In this document: piece after piece, positions 44,179 through 54,170 of the stretch | How positions within the stretch are numbered: the first letter of the stretch is position 1 | Layout of the letters: each line of letters opens with the position of its first letter | Source of the DNA: Promethearchaeota archaeon | GTDB lineage: Archaea > Asgardarchaeota > Lokiarchaeia > Sigyniarchaeales > SOKP01 | DNA: 64,000 nt | Reading direction: 5' to 3' | NCBI GenBank assembly: GCA_019057795.1 | Contig: JAHLWS010000026.1 | Span: forward strand, 61,461 to 125,460 | Made by a program: the position numbers and the translations under genes | Notes under the pieces: model-generated | What the model saw: only the letters and a program-made list of their open reading frames with translations | Told to the model about the DNA's origin: nothing | The model's database searches: none

Positions 44179-45351
44179 TTAAGAATGATTGAGATTACCT
44201 GATAATTTTATTTCGTTTTCAATTAAAATAATCCATTCTTTCAAAGATTTCTTAATATCAAAATTTTCAGCTCTTTTAATTGATAATTTAGATAAATCTT
44301 CTAACAGAGGGGTATTATTTGCAAGGTTTATCATTTTTTCTGCTAAATCATTAATATCCATAACTTTTGCTAAAAGCCCATAACGGCCATTATCTAAAAT
44401 TTCTCTTGGTCCTGTTTCACAGTCAGTTGAGATAATTGGCAGCCCACATGCTAATGCTTCTAATAATACAATTGGAAATCCTTCATTTTTAGAGGATAAT
44501 ACAAAGATATCTGATTTTGCCATATATTTATAAGGATTTTTTCTTAAGCCCATTAAAAGAACTTCATTTTTTAATGCTAACTTTTCTATTAGTTGCTCTA
44601 ATTCTTTTCTTAGGGGACCATCTCCAATAATAATTAATTTCGAATTAGGAAGATGGACCTTTACTTTTGAGAAAGCTTTAATAAGATAATCATGCCCTTT
44701 CTCTACTCTTAATCTACCAACAATAATAAATTTTATTAAATTCTCATTATAAAAGATATCCCTATGTCCAGAGATTTTATCTTTTTTCATATTATTAATT
44801 TTCTTAATATCTATCGCATTATTAATAACTTTTAATTTGTGTGCTTCAATTCCATAAAAATCTATTAATTTATCTTTTACTCTTTTAGAAATTGATACTA
44901 TCCTATTAACTATTTTAATTGGATATAAAATCTTTATTAAATAATTCATATAACTCATGTTGTCTTTAAATTGCATTTTTGGATTACATACTACAGAAAT
45001 AATTAATGGTACTTTTAATCTGAATAAAAATTTCGTAATAATAGCATAAATATTGACTAATTCCATAAAAGATATTACAATATCTGGAGAGAATGATTTA
45101 ATCGACATATAGATTCTAAAATATCTAATAAATAGATGAATTTTGAATAAACTGAAACTTTTCTGAATAAATCCTTGATTTTCTCGAAGAGAATAATACT
45201 TTCCATCATAAGGGTATATATTTTTAAAGTCATGAATGGTCAAGATTAAAAATTTATACTTTGACGATAATTTCTGAGATAAAGTAGATACAGTATTCTC
45301 GACACCTCCACCATATCTTAAAGACTGCAATAAAAATAAAACCTTTTTCAT
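44179..45351 (-). CDS. GT4-family glycosyltransferase (paralogue 3 of 3)
   Basis: The 390-residue protein opens K-K-V-L-F-L-L-Q-S-L-R-Y-G-G-G-V-E-N and has the donor-side motifs I-I-V-G-R-L-R-V-E-K-G-H, I-I-I-G-D-G-P-L and E-G-F-P-I-V-L-L-E-A. The block corresponding to about 44390-44670 is almost the same DNA as 42290-42580 of the plus-strand gene at 41626, so the two copies are in inverted orientation about 2 kb apart. Where the paralogues have E-G-F-P-N-V, this one has E-G-F-P-I-V. It probably uses the same donor sugar as paralogue 2. Confidence 0.9.
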   Translation of the reverse strand: MKKVLFLLQSLRYGGGVENTVSTLSQKLSSKYKFLILTIHDFKNIYPYDGKYYSLRENQGFIQKSFSLFKIHLFIRYFRIYMSIKSFSPDIVISFMELVNIYAIITKFLFRLKVPLIISVVCNPKMQFKDNMSYMNYLIKILYPIKIVNRIVSISKRVKDKLIDFYGIEAHKLKVINNAIDIKKINNMKKDKISGHRDIFYNENLIKFIIVGRLRVEKGHDYLIKAFSKVKVHLPNSKLIIIGDGPLRKELEQLIEKLALKNEVLLMGLRKNPYKYMAKSDIFVLSSKNEGFPIVLLEALACGLPIISTDCETGPREILDNGRYGLLAKVMDINDLAEKMINLANNTPLLEDLSKLSIKRAENFDIKKSLKEWIILIENEIKLSGNLNHS

Positions 45352-45641
45352 TTAAACCCAAAATTATTGATTAATTTTTTTTTAAAATTAAGCTGTTTAA
45401 AGTTTGTATTATTTTAAATATTAAAAATAAAAATTTTTCATATCATTTGATAATATCGTTTAATTTATCTACAGTCTAAGAATATAAAAAAATCTTTATC
45501 ATATAGGATTTGCTTTTATTTCATTTTTAATCACTATTATTTTAAAAACTATTCTACTAATTTAAATCTCCTAAAACATAATGATTTTAATTATTCTTAT
45601 ACGAAATAAATAAAAAATGATTTTGTAACTGATTATAATGA

Positions 45642-47600
45642 TTAACTATGTACTCTATATAAAGAAAATTGAGTAGTGTTGATTAATAAACCACTGGTAT
45701 AGGAAGGATAACTTATATGCTTTTTCCACATTTCTGGTATTTCTGAATTATTAAATATGAAATATCGTGCAAAATTTTTTACAGCAAAAGTGTAAAATTT
45801 ACCTATATTAGCAAATTCACTTAAATTATAACCTATTAAATCCATTTCATTTATTATGTTATGAATATCATCTTTTTCGGGTAATGGATAACAAATAATA
45901 GAATTTGGTTCCAAATTTCCTTTAATATATAACGTGATTTCTACATAATCATCACAATAATTATAATCATATACGGGTAATTCTCTAGTAATTTTTAATG
46001 ATGAAATATTTATGAAAAGAATTATTAATACAATAGATTCCAATTTTATAAGATTTGAATAAGGTTTATATTTATTTAAAATCCGATTATAAGATTTTAA
46101 TTTTGTAGTAAGATAATTTGTAATTCTTCTGGATATTTCAAGAACCCATACGAAAAAAAAGATTGCCATAATTATTATTGGTAAAGCAAAAGTTTCTAAA
46201 GTTCTCCATTTGAAGCTATCAATAAAATCCAAATTATAAATAAAGAATGGAATAAGATGATTAATTAAAACAATTAATACAGGCACACTGAAAATAATAA
46301 TTTTTTTTTTCCTTTTAAATAAAAATAAAAAAAGACCGAAAAATGAAGCGATAAAGAAATTGTCTATTGAATGTATACCTATATTCTGAAATCTGTCCAA
46401 TAATTGTCTATCTATGAAAAGAACAAGAAAATCATAGAAGGGTATTTTTATAAGGTTGAGTTTTTTATACTCTACACTCGTGTAAGTAAAAAAATTTTTA
46501 AATCTTGGATCTGCTATAATATTTTCATACCAAATAGTAATATTAAAAATTTCATCTGGATAATTAAGCATATATGGTAATAATACGATTATTAAGATAA
46601 TTACCATGAAAGAAATTGAGAGAAACCCTTTAAAAATTAAATTACGATTACGAATATTTGATAAAAATTTGATAAGAAAATAAATAAATAAAACTGGTAA
46701 AAAATAAAATAAAGTTAAAGGATGGATCAAAAAAATAGCAGCAATAAAGAATCCAAGAATGTAATATGGATATCCTTTTAATATTACAAGAAAGGAAATT
46801 AATATTATAATTGAAGCTAATGTGGAAGCAATGTTTAAAATATTTCTTGATAGAAAGTAATTTGAGACAAGAAGTAATAGAAGAGATAAAAATATAAGAT
46901 AATTCTTTTTAAAAATATCTTTTAGTATAAAAAAAGAAACTATAACATAGAAAAATAAATAATAAATAGAAGCCATTTTCATGAAAAAATATATTATTAG
47001 ATAATCAGACCAAATTAATACAAACCCTGAAGTAACAAAAGCAAATCCAGAAGGGTATCCAAATCCTAGCTTATAAGATGTAATAGTACCATTTTCTAAT
47101 AAATAATAAATATTTCCAAGCCAAACATAAGGATCTCTCCTTATTAATCCAAGTGATTCAGTTATTATCTCCCAGTATAATAAAAAGGATAAAATTAGAA
47201 TAAATAAAACAATAAATATTGAAATTAATAAATTTTTATTTATAAAAAAATCTCTAAAATTTCTTTTATTGCAATATCTATGCAATATTTTCTTATATTT
47301 AATTAAATAATAAATCATAAACGCAATATCAAAAACAAAAATACAAATATAAGCTGTAAGAAAATTGAATGATTTATAAAAACTCAAGAGATATCCATAA
47401 CTTACATATATTGAAATACCTATACCAAAAGATATTAAAAGACGCTCCAATAATAGATAAGGTTGTTTTATAACTTCTCCTTCTCTTTTTTTACCAATAA
47501 TAAATAAGAAAAAATATCCAAAAATTGAGATAATGAAAAAGAACAAAATAAAAGATAAACCAACATAAAAAAACGCAATTAAGAAATCAATTTCATTCAT
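45642..47600 (-). CDS. GT-C-like multi-spanning membrane protein
   Basis: The 652-residue protein has about 13 membrane segments and a short extracellular C-terminal domain of about 110 residues. The loop after the fourth segment has I-R-R-D-P-Y-V-W-L-G near 155-164, an acidic DP motif in the place of the GT-C catalytic loop, and then G-Y-P-S-G-F-A-F. This is the same plan as the 39116 protein (DPFSW), so these two are likely homologues. Probable role: transfer of a polyprenyl-linked sugar outside. It is transcribed alone, divergent from the 47825 gene. Confidence 0.6.
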   Translation of the reverse strand: MNEIDFLIAFFYVGLSFILFFFIISIFGYFFLFIIGKKREGEVIKQPYLLLERLLISFGIGISIYVSYGYLLSFYKSFNFLTAYICIFVFDIAFMIYYLIKYKKILHRYCNKRNFRDFFINKNLLISIFIVLFILILSFLLYWEIITESLGLIRRDPYVWLGNIYYLLENGTITSYKLGFGYPSGFAFVTSGFVLIWSDYLIIYFFMKMASIYYLFFYVIVSFFILKDIFKKNYLIFLSLLLLLVSNYFLSRNILNIASTLASIIILISFLVILKGYPYYILGFFIAAIFLIHPLTLFYFLPVLFIYFLIKFLSNIRNRNLIFKGFLSISFMVIILIIVLLPYMLNYPDEIFNITIWYENIIADPRFKNFFTYTSVEYKKLNLIKIPFYDFLVLFIDRQLLDRFQNIGIHSIDNFFIASFFGLFLFLFKRKKKIIIFSVPVLIVLINHLIPFFIYNLDFIDSFKWRTLETFALPIIIMAIFFFVWVLEISRRITNYLTTKLKSYNRILNKYKPYSNLIKLESIVLIILFINISSLKITRELPVYDYNYCDDYVEITLYIKGNLEPNSIICYPLPEKDDIHNIINEMDLIGYNLSEFANIGKFYTFAVKNFARYFIFNNSEIPEMWKKHISYPSYTSGLLINTTQFSLYRVHS

Positions 47601-47824
47601 AAAATATACAAATGTGTTTTATTACCTATTAATTTTCATTTAATTATAATATTTAAAACCTTCTTCTATTAATCTCATGTTCTGAAATATTCTAAAAAAT
47701 CTTTAATAGCTTTTAAAGTATCTAATTTAATATTCCTAATCATTTTTTGGAAATAATAAAAATTTTTAAACTGATAACTTACTATTTTAAATAATCATAT
47801 TTTCGCATAATAACAACAAATCTT

Positions 47825-49492
47825 ATGAATAATAAAAATAGCAAATTTTTTATTATTATTTTAGGGGTTTTTTTTTTTGCCGTTATTAGTAATCAGATAT
47901 GTTATTATAGTTTAAGCAATTCTGAATACGGTGTTGTAGATACAAAAGAGAAAAGTGGAAATTCCAATTTTTCAAATTTATTAGATCCTTTTAGTTCGGA
48001 TACAGAAAAAGGAAATCTTTCTTATATTAAAATGCGTTCAATATCCGATCCAGGAGGTATTTTGACAATAAAATACCCCGATAATTATTCTCAAACCTTT
48101 ATCGGTAGTAATTTAACGCTGAATTTTAGACTTAAAGACCTAGATTTTAATGATACTTTAATTTTAGATCCAACAAATCAAGCAAACGCCGTTGTAAAAT
48201 ATAATAAAACTAACGGTATTAAAGAAAATGGAACATTATATAATCAATTAATATTTGAGAATAAATCCAAATCTTATACAGCTATTATAAATACTTCATA
48301 TTTTTCAAAAGAAGGAAACTATACTATTGAAATTAATGTAGATTTACTAGATTATGAGATTATTCCTTATATTTTTAAATTACATTTAATTGATAAGTTT
48401 AATGTATCGATCTCAATATATACTCCTGAAGAAATAATTGCGGGAGAAAAATTAACTCTCTCAATTATCGCATATTACATAAATCAATCGGAACTTTTCA
48501 AATTAGAAGATGCTTTAATAATAGCAACTTTAAAGGTTAATGAAGGAGATTTTATTTATAGTTCACTAAAGAAAACCAATATTAATGGTATTGTAGTATT
48601 CGAGATTCTTCTTCCTTTATATACAAGAAATATATCTTTGGAATTTGAGTTGGTTAGTAATTATAACCATGTAAGTGGTTATTTAAGCACTTCTAATATT
48701 ACTGTTATCACTTATTCAGAATTTATTATTTTATTCATAACTAACCTTATGATAATAATTCTAATTACATTAACTTTGCTTTTGTTTTATTTAAAAATGA
48801 TATTACCAAGAAAACGTGGAAAAATGAAAATTTTGGATGAATATAAGCAGAAATTTGAAGATTTAATGAAATATGAACAAATTTTAATATTAAATAAAGA
48901 TACTAAAAATTTGATATTCGTAAAATCTTATAATAATAAAGAAATTGACAAAGAAATTATTAACTTTTTTAAATCTTCTGAATATTATCTTAAAAACAAT
49001 ATAAAATCTCAAGATTTAATAAAAGAAATCAGTTATAAAAATAAATTTTTACTATTAGTTGATGGAAAATATACAACAACTGGTTTATTATTAAATAAAC
49101 AATCTTCAAACACTCTTAAGAGTCAACTACAAGAGCTTATCCATTATTTTGAAAGTAAATTTAAATATAAATTTGAAAATATGGATGAAGTTACAAACAA
49201 ATTTGATGAAATTGAAAAAATCATCGAAGATAAATTAAATATTTCAAGTATTTTACCCCTTACAATCGAATACGATAAAATTGATAAGGTATTTTTAAAA
49301 AAATCTTATTCATTGGATATTTATGGTATCGCAGATAAATTAATTAAAAAAAAAAGTAAGAATTTTTTCTATTTATCAGAACTTTTTTATGAATTTTCTA
49401 AACAGACTAATAAAGGATTTACTGAATTTTTAATTGCTATCAATGAGTTAAAGAGTAACCGTTTAATAACGCCATTAAGAAAAATTATATAA
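47825..49492 (+). CDS. single-pass membrane protein: extracellular beta-rich half, cytosolic longin-like domain
   Basis: The 555-residue protein has a signal sequence (8-27), an extracellular part of about 270 residues that is Asn/Ser-rich with several potential N-glycosylation sites and Ig-like strand patterns, and a membrane segment at about 298-323 followed by K-M-I-L-P-R-K-R-G-K. The cytosolic half starts with a helix, then a stretch like a longin/roadblock sheet: Q-I-L-I-L-N-K-D-T-K-N-L-I-F-V-K, I-D-K-E-I-I-N-F-F, K-F-L-L-L-V-D-G-K and a final helix with Y-F-E-S-K-F-K. The last 45 residues (L-S-E-L-F-Y-E-F-S, A-I-N-E-L-K) resemble a winged helix. It could relay an outside signal to GTPase machinery; this is inferred. 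It lies amid glycan genes but is not a glycosyltransferase. Confidence 0.6.
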   Translation: MNNKNSKFFIIILGVFFFAVISNQICYYSLSNSEYGVVDTKEKSGNSNFSNLLDPFSSDTEKGNLSYIKMRSISDPGGILTIKYPDNYSQTFIGSNLTLNFRLKDLDFNDTLILDPTNQANAVVKYNKTNGIKENGTLYNQLIFENKSKSYTAIINTSYFSKEGNYTIEINVDLLDYEIIPYIFKLHLIDKFNVSISIYTPEEIIAGEKLTLSIIAYYINQSELFKLEDALIIATLKVNEGDFIYSSLKKTNINGIVVFEILLPLYTRNISLEFELVSNYNHVSGYLSTSNITVITYSEFIILFITNLMIIILITLTLLLFYLKMILPRKRGKMKILDEYKQKFEDLMKYEQILILNKDTKNLIFVKSYNNKEIDKEIINFFKSSEYYLKNNIKSQDLIKEISYKNKFLLLVDGKYTTTGLLLNKQSSNTLKSQLQELIHYFESKFKYKFENMDEVTNKFDEIEKIIEDKLNISSILPLTIEYDKIDKVFLKKSYSLDIYGIADKLIKKKSKNFFYLSELFYEFSKQTNKGFTEFLIAINELKSNRLITPLRKII

Positions 49493-49923
49493 ATAAATAC
49501 TAAGGCTTTCAATCGTTTTAAATATGTTTAAAATTTAATTAAGTAATTACTTAAATTTAAGAAAATCATAATATTATGATTTTAAAATTACAAAGAAATT
49601 GATATATCACTTGTTTATTTAAAATATTAATGAATTAGAAAGAAATAAAAGTTTTTACTTAAATTTTAAACTATTAATAATATCATAAATATTTAAGAAA
49701 ACGCTAAATTCGTTTTTTGATAATTGTTTTATTTATTTCATATTTACATTTTTGACCCTTATTCTAAAACCTTTTAATAGAAATAAATTTAATTTATAGG
49801 ATATCTTATTTAAACTAAACCCCATTCAAACAACTTTATATTAAATAATTTAAATATAATATGTAATACTTCGATATTAAAAAAATCATTAAAATTTATT
49901 AAAAATCTAGCAGGTTAAGACGG
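49493..49923. other. AT-rich intergenic region of about 430 bp
   Basis: No coding sequence or RNA gene is visible. The flanking genes are both on the plus strand, so it probably separates two transcription units and holds the promoter of the 49924-51808 pair. Confidence 0.5.
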
Positions 49924-50790
49924 GTGAAAATTTTAAATTTAGAGAAGCAAACAATACCTTTAATAGAGTCAAGTAACATAAGAAAAAGGATTCTAAAGGA
50001 AAATTATCAAGAATTGTATGAATTTCTTAGAAAATTTAATAATAAAGATAATCAGATTTTAATGTCAATAACTTTACCTGTATTTAATGAGCAAAATATA
50101 ATATATTCTGTTTTGAAAAATCTCCCCAAAAATGAGCTAATAGAAATAATAGTTGTTGATGATCATTCATCTGATAACAGTGTAAAAGAAATAGAAAAAA
50201 TTAGAAATGAAAAGCAAATAAGACTAATTAAACACAAGAGAAATAAAGGATATGGAGGCGCAATAAAAACGGGAGTAAAAGCAGCAAAGGGTAAAGTAAT
50301 CATTACCATGGATTCCGATGGTCAACATAGTCCCTTAGATATTTTATCGCTTGTTAAACCTATATTTGAAGGAGAAGCAGATTTTGCCATTGGTTCTAGA
50401 TATTTAGGTGCTAATTATTATGATTTACCTTTAGTAACCAGATTAGGAGAAGCAATCTTAGAAAAAGTTTTATATATACTATTTAATATAAAAATAATGA
50501 ATAATCAAAATGGTTTTCGTGCTTTTAATAAAAAAATAGTACCATTATTTGATAATACTAAATTTCAAGGATTTACATTTGCTACAGAACTCATCCTTAA
50601 AACCTCCTTAAATGGTTATAAAATTAAAGAATGCCCAATTAAATTATATCACCGTCAATTCGGTTCTTCAAAAATCAATTTAACTACATTAACTCTTGAC
50701 CTTATATCATGTATTTTTCTTCATTATTTGATAAAAATTAAAATGCTACTTTTTAAAAGAAAAAATAATGAGTTCAGAAGGAATGCATGA
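49924..50790 (+). CDS. GT2-family glycosyltransferase, polyprenyl-phosphate sugar synthase-like
   Basis: The 288-residue protein has I-T-L-P-V-F-N-E-Q, I-I-V-V-D-D-H-S-S-D-N-S, I-T-M-D-S-D-G-Q-H-S (the DxD-like metal site) and G-S-R-Y-L-G-A, as in dolichol-phosphate mannose synthases, and no membrane segments. It is a paralogue of the gene at 38121 along its whole length, down to R-A-F-N-K-K. The start is GTG at 49924. The next gene overlaps its 3' end by 23 bp, so the two are translated from one transcript. Confidence 0.87.
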   Translation: MKILNLEKQTIPLIESSNIRKRILKENYQELYEFLRKFNNKDNQILMSITLPVFNEQNIIYSVLKNLPKNELIEIIVVDDHSSDNSVKEIEKIRNEKQIRLIKHKRNKGYGGAIKTGVKAAKGKVIITMDSDGQHSPLDILSLVKPIFEGEADFAIGSRYLGANYYDLPLVTRLGEAILEKVLYILFNIKIMNNQNGFRAFNKKIVPLFDNTKFQGFTFATELILKTSLNGYKIKECPIKLYHRQFGSSKINLTTLTLDLISCIFLHYLIKIKMLLFKRKNNEFRRNA

Positions 50791-51808
50791 TTTTGTTCCT
50801 AAAATTTCTATTATTTTCCCATCTTACAATGGAGAAAAATTTTTACATCGAAATTTAGATTCCATAAAACAACTATCAAACTTAAATGAAATTGAACTTA
50901 TTATTGTAGATAATAATTCAAAAGATTCAAGTAAAGAAATTATTAAATCATATTCTAAAACTTTGCATATAAAACTTGTTGAATTAAATAATAATGTAGG
51001 ATTTGGCAAAGCTTGTAACCTAGGTGCTACATATGCTAAAGGTGAATTTATATTTATAACCAACCAAGATATGTTGTTTATTAAGAATTTCTTTCAAGAA
51101 GTATTAATTATTTATAAGAATTATAAAAAAAATCAAGAAATTATAATATCCCCTGCTATTGTTTTCGAAGGGAATGGAATACACTATTTTGGAGCGAAAA
51201 TTCATATTTTGGGGTTTTCTTATTCTCCAAATGTAGGTCAAAAATTACCTCATAAACAAATTGTTGTAAAAACGCAGAGAATCTCTGGAGGTTCGCTTTT
51301 TATCAAAAACGAACTTTTTCTAAAATTAGGTGGTTTTGATAGTATCTATTTTATGTATTATGAAGATACTGATCTTTCTTTAAGTATTTTAAGGGAAGGA
51401 ATAAAAATGTACACTACAAGCGTTCCGTATTTAATTCATCAAAAACATGAATGGAATTTTAATGATTTTCGTTATTATTTATTAGAGCGTAATAGATTTA
51501 TTCTAATTTTTAAGAATATTAGTAATTATCGGAAATTAATCCCTCTTTTTATTATTATAGAATTAATTCTAATCTTTCAATCAATTCTAATAAGAAAATT
51601 TAAATTAAAAATACGGATATATTATGAATTATTTTCTAAATTCAAATTTATTAAATATTTAAGGAATAAATCTAAGAAAAAAATGATTTTAATTCCTTAT
51701 CAGAAATTGGATCGAAATTTAGATCCAATATTATTAGGCGAAATGAAAGATTCTATATTTTTCAATCGAATGTTAAGTTTTTTTAATTTCTTACTAAAAT
51801 TGTTTTAA
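50768..51808 (+). CDS. GT2-family glycosyltransferase, rhamnosyltransferase-like
   Basis: The 346-residue protein is GT-A fold. It has I-I-F-P-S-Y-N-G-E, L-I-I-V-D-N-N-S-K-D-S, G-F-G-K-A-C-N-L-G, F-I-T-N-Q-D-M (in place of DxD), G-G-S-L-F-I-K and Y-E-D-T-D-L-S-L, the last being the conserved catalytic ED-D motif of the WbbL-like rhamnosyltransferase group. A C-terminal amphipathic or hydrophobic stretch at about 260-275 may hold it at the membrane. The start overlaps the end of the preceding GT2 gene by 23 bp. Confidence 0.87.
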   Translation: MSSEGMHDFVPKISIIFPSYNGEKFLHRNLDSIKQLSNLNEIELIIVDNNSKDSSKEIIKSYSKTLHIKLVELNNNVGFGKACNLGATYAKGEFIFITNQDMLFIKNFFQEVLIIYKNYKKNQEIIISPAIVFEGNGIHYFGAKIHILGFSYSPNVGQKLPHKQIVVKTQRISGGSLFIKNELFLKLGGFDSIYFMYYEDTDLSLSILREGIKMYTTSVPYLIHQKHEWNFNDFRYYLLERNRFILIFKNISNYRKLIPLFIIIELILIFQSILIRKFKLKIRIYYELFSKFKFIKYLRNKSKKKMILIPYQKLDRNLDPILLGEMKDSIFFNRMLSFFNFLLKLF

Positions 51809-51921
51809 TCAAACTAGGGAATTATTTTAATTTTTAAATATTTGAATTCTATTTAATTAAATAAAAAAAATATTCTTTAAAATATTATATTAATTTCTTC
51901 TAAACCTAATAATCTTTAATT

Positions 51922-54138
51922 TTAACCAAAAGCTAATGTTCTCAAACCATAAAATATTCCCAAAATTATAACTAAGATTACCATACAAATTAAAAAATTA
52001 TTTTTTTTTTCTCTTAGTTTCTGAATATATGTATTTTGTATTATAATTAAGCTAAAAAAAACAAAATGTGAAAGATATTTACCATGAATAACATATATAG
52101 CTAACCATAAAGAGCCAGTTATTACCAACATAAAAACCATAGTAAGGGATGAAAATAATGAGATAAGAAAAAAATTTTGTCTATTATTATTTAGCCTAAA
52201 ATATTTAAAACCTTTAAAGAAAAAGAATATGTAAATTACCATGACAGAATAACTTAAAATTAAAGCTATAATTGTAAGTAAAATTGTTTCTTCTAAAGGA
52301 ACAAGAACAAAAAAATCTATAAATATTATTAGAGAAAAAAACATTATGAAAAAAAATACTTGAAAGATTTTTTTAGAAATTAATTTTGTAATATAATAAT
52401 AGATTTTTCTGGCAAAATTAATTCCTGTATTATAAATTTTTAAAATAAAATTGAATTTCTTGAAAAAGATCAAATATATAATATAATTTAATAAAAAAAC
52501 TCCAAAAAAAATTGAAGCTAAAATAAAAATACTAAATGAAATTTCTCCTCTTAGAAAGAAAGGAATAATTATTTTTGTCTGAATAAAAATATCATAAAAT
52601 ATTGCAAGAAAAGGAAAATTACCAAATAACATTAAAAAATAAATTCTAAACCAACCAATAAATTCATTAGCAATATAAAAAATTAAAATTAATATACATA
52701 AAAGGGCACTGAACTTTTTATGAATATTTTTTATTTTTTTCTGAGCAAGTTCTTGTAAAACAATTTGATGTAAATAAAAAGATTCTACTTTAGAGGGGCT
52801 TTTCAAAAAATCTGGGGAAAAAATAGAATTTTTTTCAATTTTTTTTAATTTAAGAAAAAGATAATAAATATAATACAAAATCATTAAGACTAAAAAGTAA
52901 ATACATTCTTCCGTATGAGTTAATGTTAGAAAAAAATAAAGCAAAATTATAAGAAAAGAATTGTAAATATTAAATTCGTTTTTTTGCATTAAATTATAAA
53001 ATTCTATAACTAGAATAAAATAAATTAATGTTCCTAATACCCCTGTGCCCGTAGCATGTCCAAACTTTATAAATTGGGGGGTAAAAATTACAAAGATCAC
53101 CATTATTATTAGAGTATAATCTCCATTTTTCGATTTATTCAGAAATTTCTTAAAAACTGAATAAAATAAACAAGGTATAAAGATATACAACATTGGATAA
53201 AGATACCATAATGCAAAATCTAAACTTACATTTGTAGCACTAATAAGAAGTATAGTTGTAAATAAACCAGTTGAATATCTTAAAGAATCAAAATTAAAAA
53301 TTACGAAATTGAATCCACTATAAGTCATTATTCCATGATCAAGATAAATCTCGTAATCCATAGATAATAAATGAGTATCGTGACCAAAATAATTTCCAAT
53401 TTGAAGATATGGTAGAATCCATAAGCAATAAATAAACATTGAAATAGCGATGAGAATAATATAATCATTCTTAATGAAAAAAACAATGTATGTGAAACAT
53501 AATATTGAAATTATTAAAAATGCGTAAAATATTAAAGGAACCCGGTAGAAAAAAGTGAAATTTGATCTATAGTCATATCGATTAGTGAGATAATCATTAT
53601 TATTTGGAACTTCGCTATTAAGAGTTGATATGCATAAAAGTATTAATGATAGAGCAAAAGTTACTATAACTAGTGATTTTTTAAGATCTAAATTATATTT
53701 TATTCTATCTAAATTTATAGAATAATCTCTTTTTTGATTTTTGTTACTCTTTATTTTTATTTTAAAGTTTTTAAATTCATTAATTATAATTAAAATAAAA
53801 TTAATGAATATAATTGATGCAATTAACAAAGTTGAGTTAAATATAAACCCTCTAGATGTTGCATCTGGATAAGTTCCATAGTTATAAAGAATAATATAAC
53901 TAAAAAACATAGAAATATTTTCTACAGCAAGACTTATTATTATGCTATATCCTAATTTTTCTATAAATCTAAATTTAGGTTTTATTAGATTTAATAAATT
54001 ATATCCTGGTAAAATAAAAACAATAAAAAAACCTAATATTATGTTAATTGGTTGTAAAACAATCGAAAATAAAGTCATAAAAGAATAAATAACGATTAAA
54101 ATTAGCTCTATAACTAAATACAATCTTTTTATGTTCAT
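51922..54138 (-). CDS. large multi-spanning membrane protein, GT-C-like
   Basis: The 738-residue protein has about 15-17 membrane segments. After an N-terminal bundle (1-150) and an extracellular loop, the stretch I-G-N-Y-F-G-H-D-T-H-L-L near 248-259 is reminiscent of acidic GT-C loop motifs and a second one with R-Y-S-T-G-L-F-T follows. No large C-terminal outer domain is present, unlike the other three GT-C-like proteins of this locus. A polymerase-type (Wzy-like) role is an alternative. It lies 32 bp downstream of the 54171 gene on the same strand and should be co-transcribed with it. Confidence 0.5.
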   Translation of the reverse strand: MNIKRLYLVIELILIVIYSFMTLFSIVLQPINIILGFFIVFILPGYNLLNLIKPKFRFIEKLGYSIIISLAVENISMFFSYIILYNYGTYPDATSRGFIFNSTLLIASIIFINFILIIINEFKNFKIKIKSNKNQKRDYSINLDRIKYNLDLKKSLVIVTFALSLILLCISTLNSEVPNNNDYLTNRYDYRSNFTFFYRVPLIFYAFLIISILCFTYIVFFIKNDYIILIAISMFIYCLWILPYLQIGNYFGHDTHLLSMDYEIYLDHGIMTYSGFNFVIFNFDSLRYSTGLFTTILLISATNVSLDFALWYLYPMLYIFIPCLFYSVFKKFLNKSKNGDYTLIIMVIFVIFTPQFIKFGHATGTGVLGTLIYFILVIEFYNLMQKNEFNIYNSFLIILLYFFLTLTHTEECIYFLVLMILYYIYYLFLKLKKIEKNSIFSPDFLKSPSKVESFYLHQIVLQELAQKKIKNIHKKFSALLCILILIFYIANEFIGWFRIYFLMLFGNFPFLAIFYDIFIQTKIIIPFFLRGEISFSIFILASIFFGVFLLNYIIYLIFFKKFNFILKIYNTGINFARKIYYYITKLISKKIFQVFFFIMFFSLIIFIDFFVLVPLEETILLTIIALILSYSVMVIYIFFFFKGFKYFRLNNNRQNFFLISLFSSLTMVFMLVITGSLWLAIYVIHGKYLSHFVFFSLIIIQNTYIQKLREKKNNFLICMVILVIILGIFYGLRTLAFG

Positions 54139-54170
54139 TAGAGTTTTAAATTATTAAAATATTAAAAACA

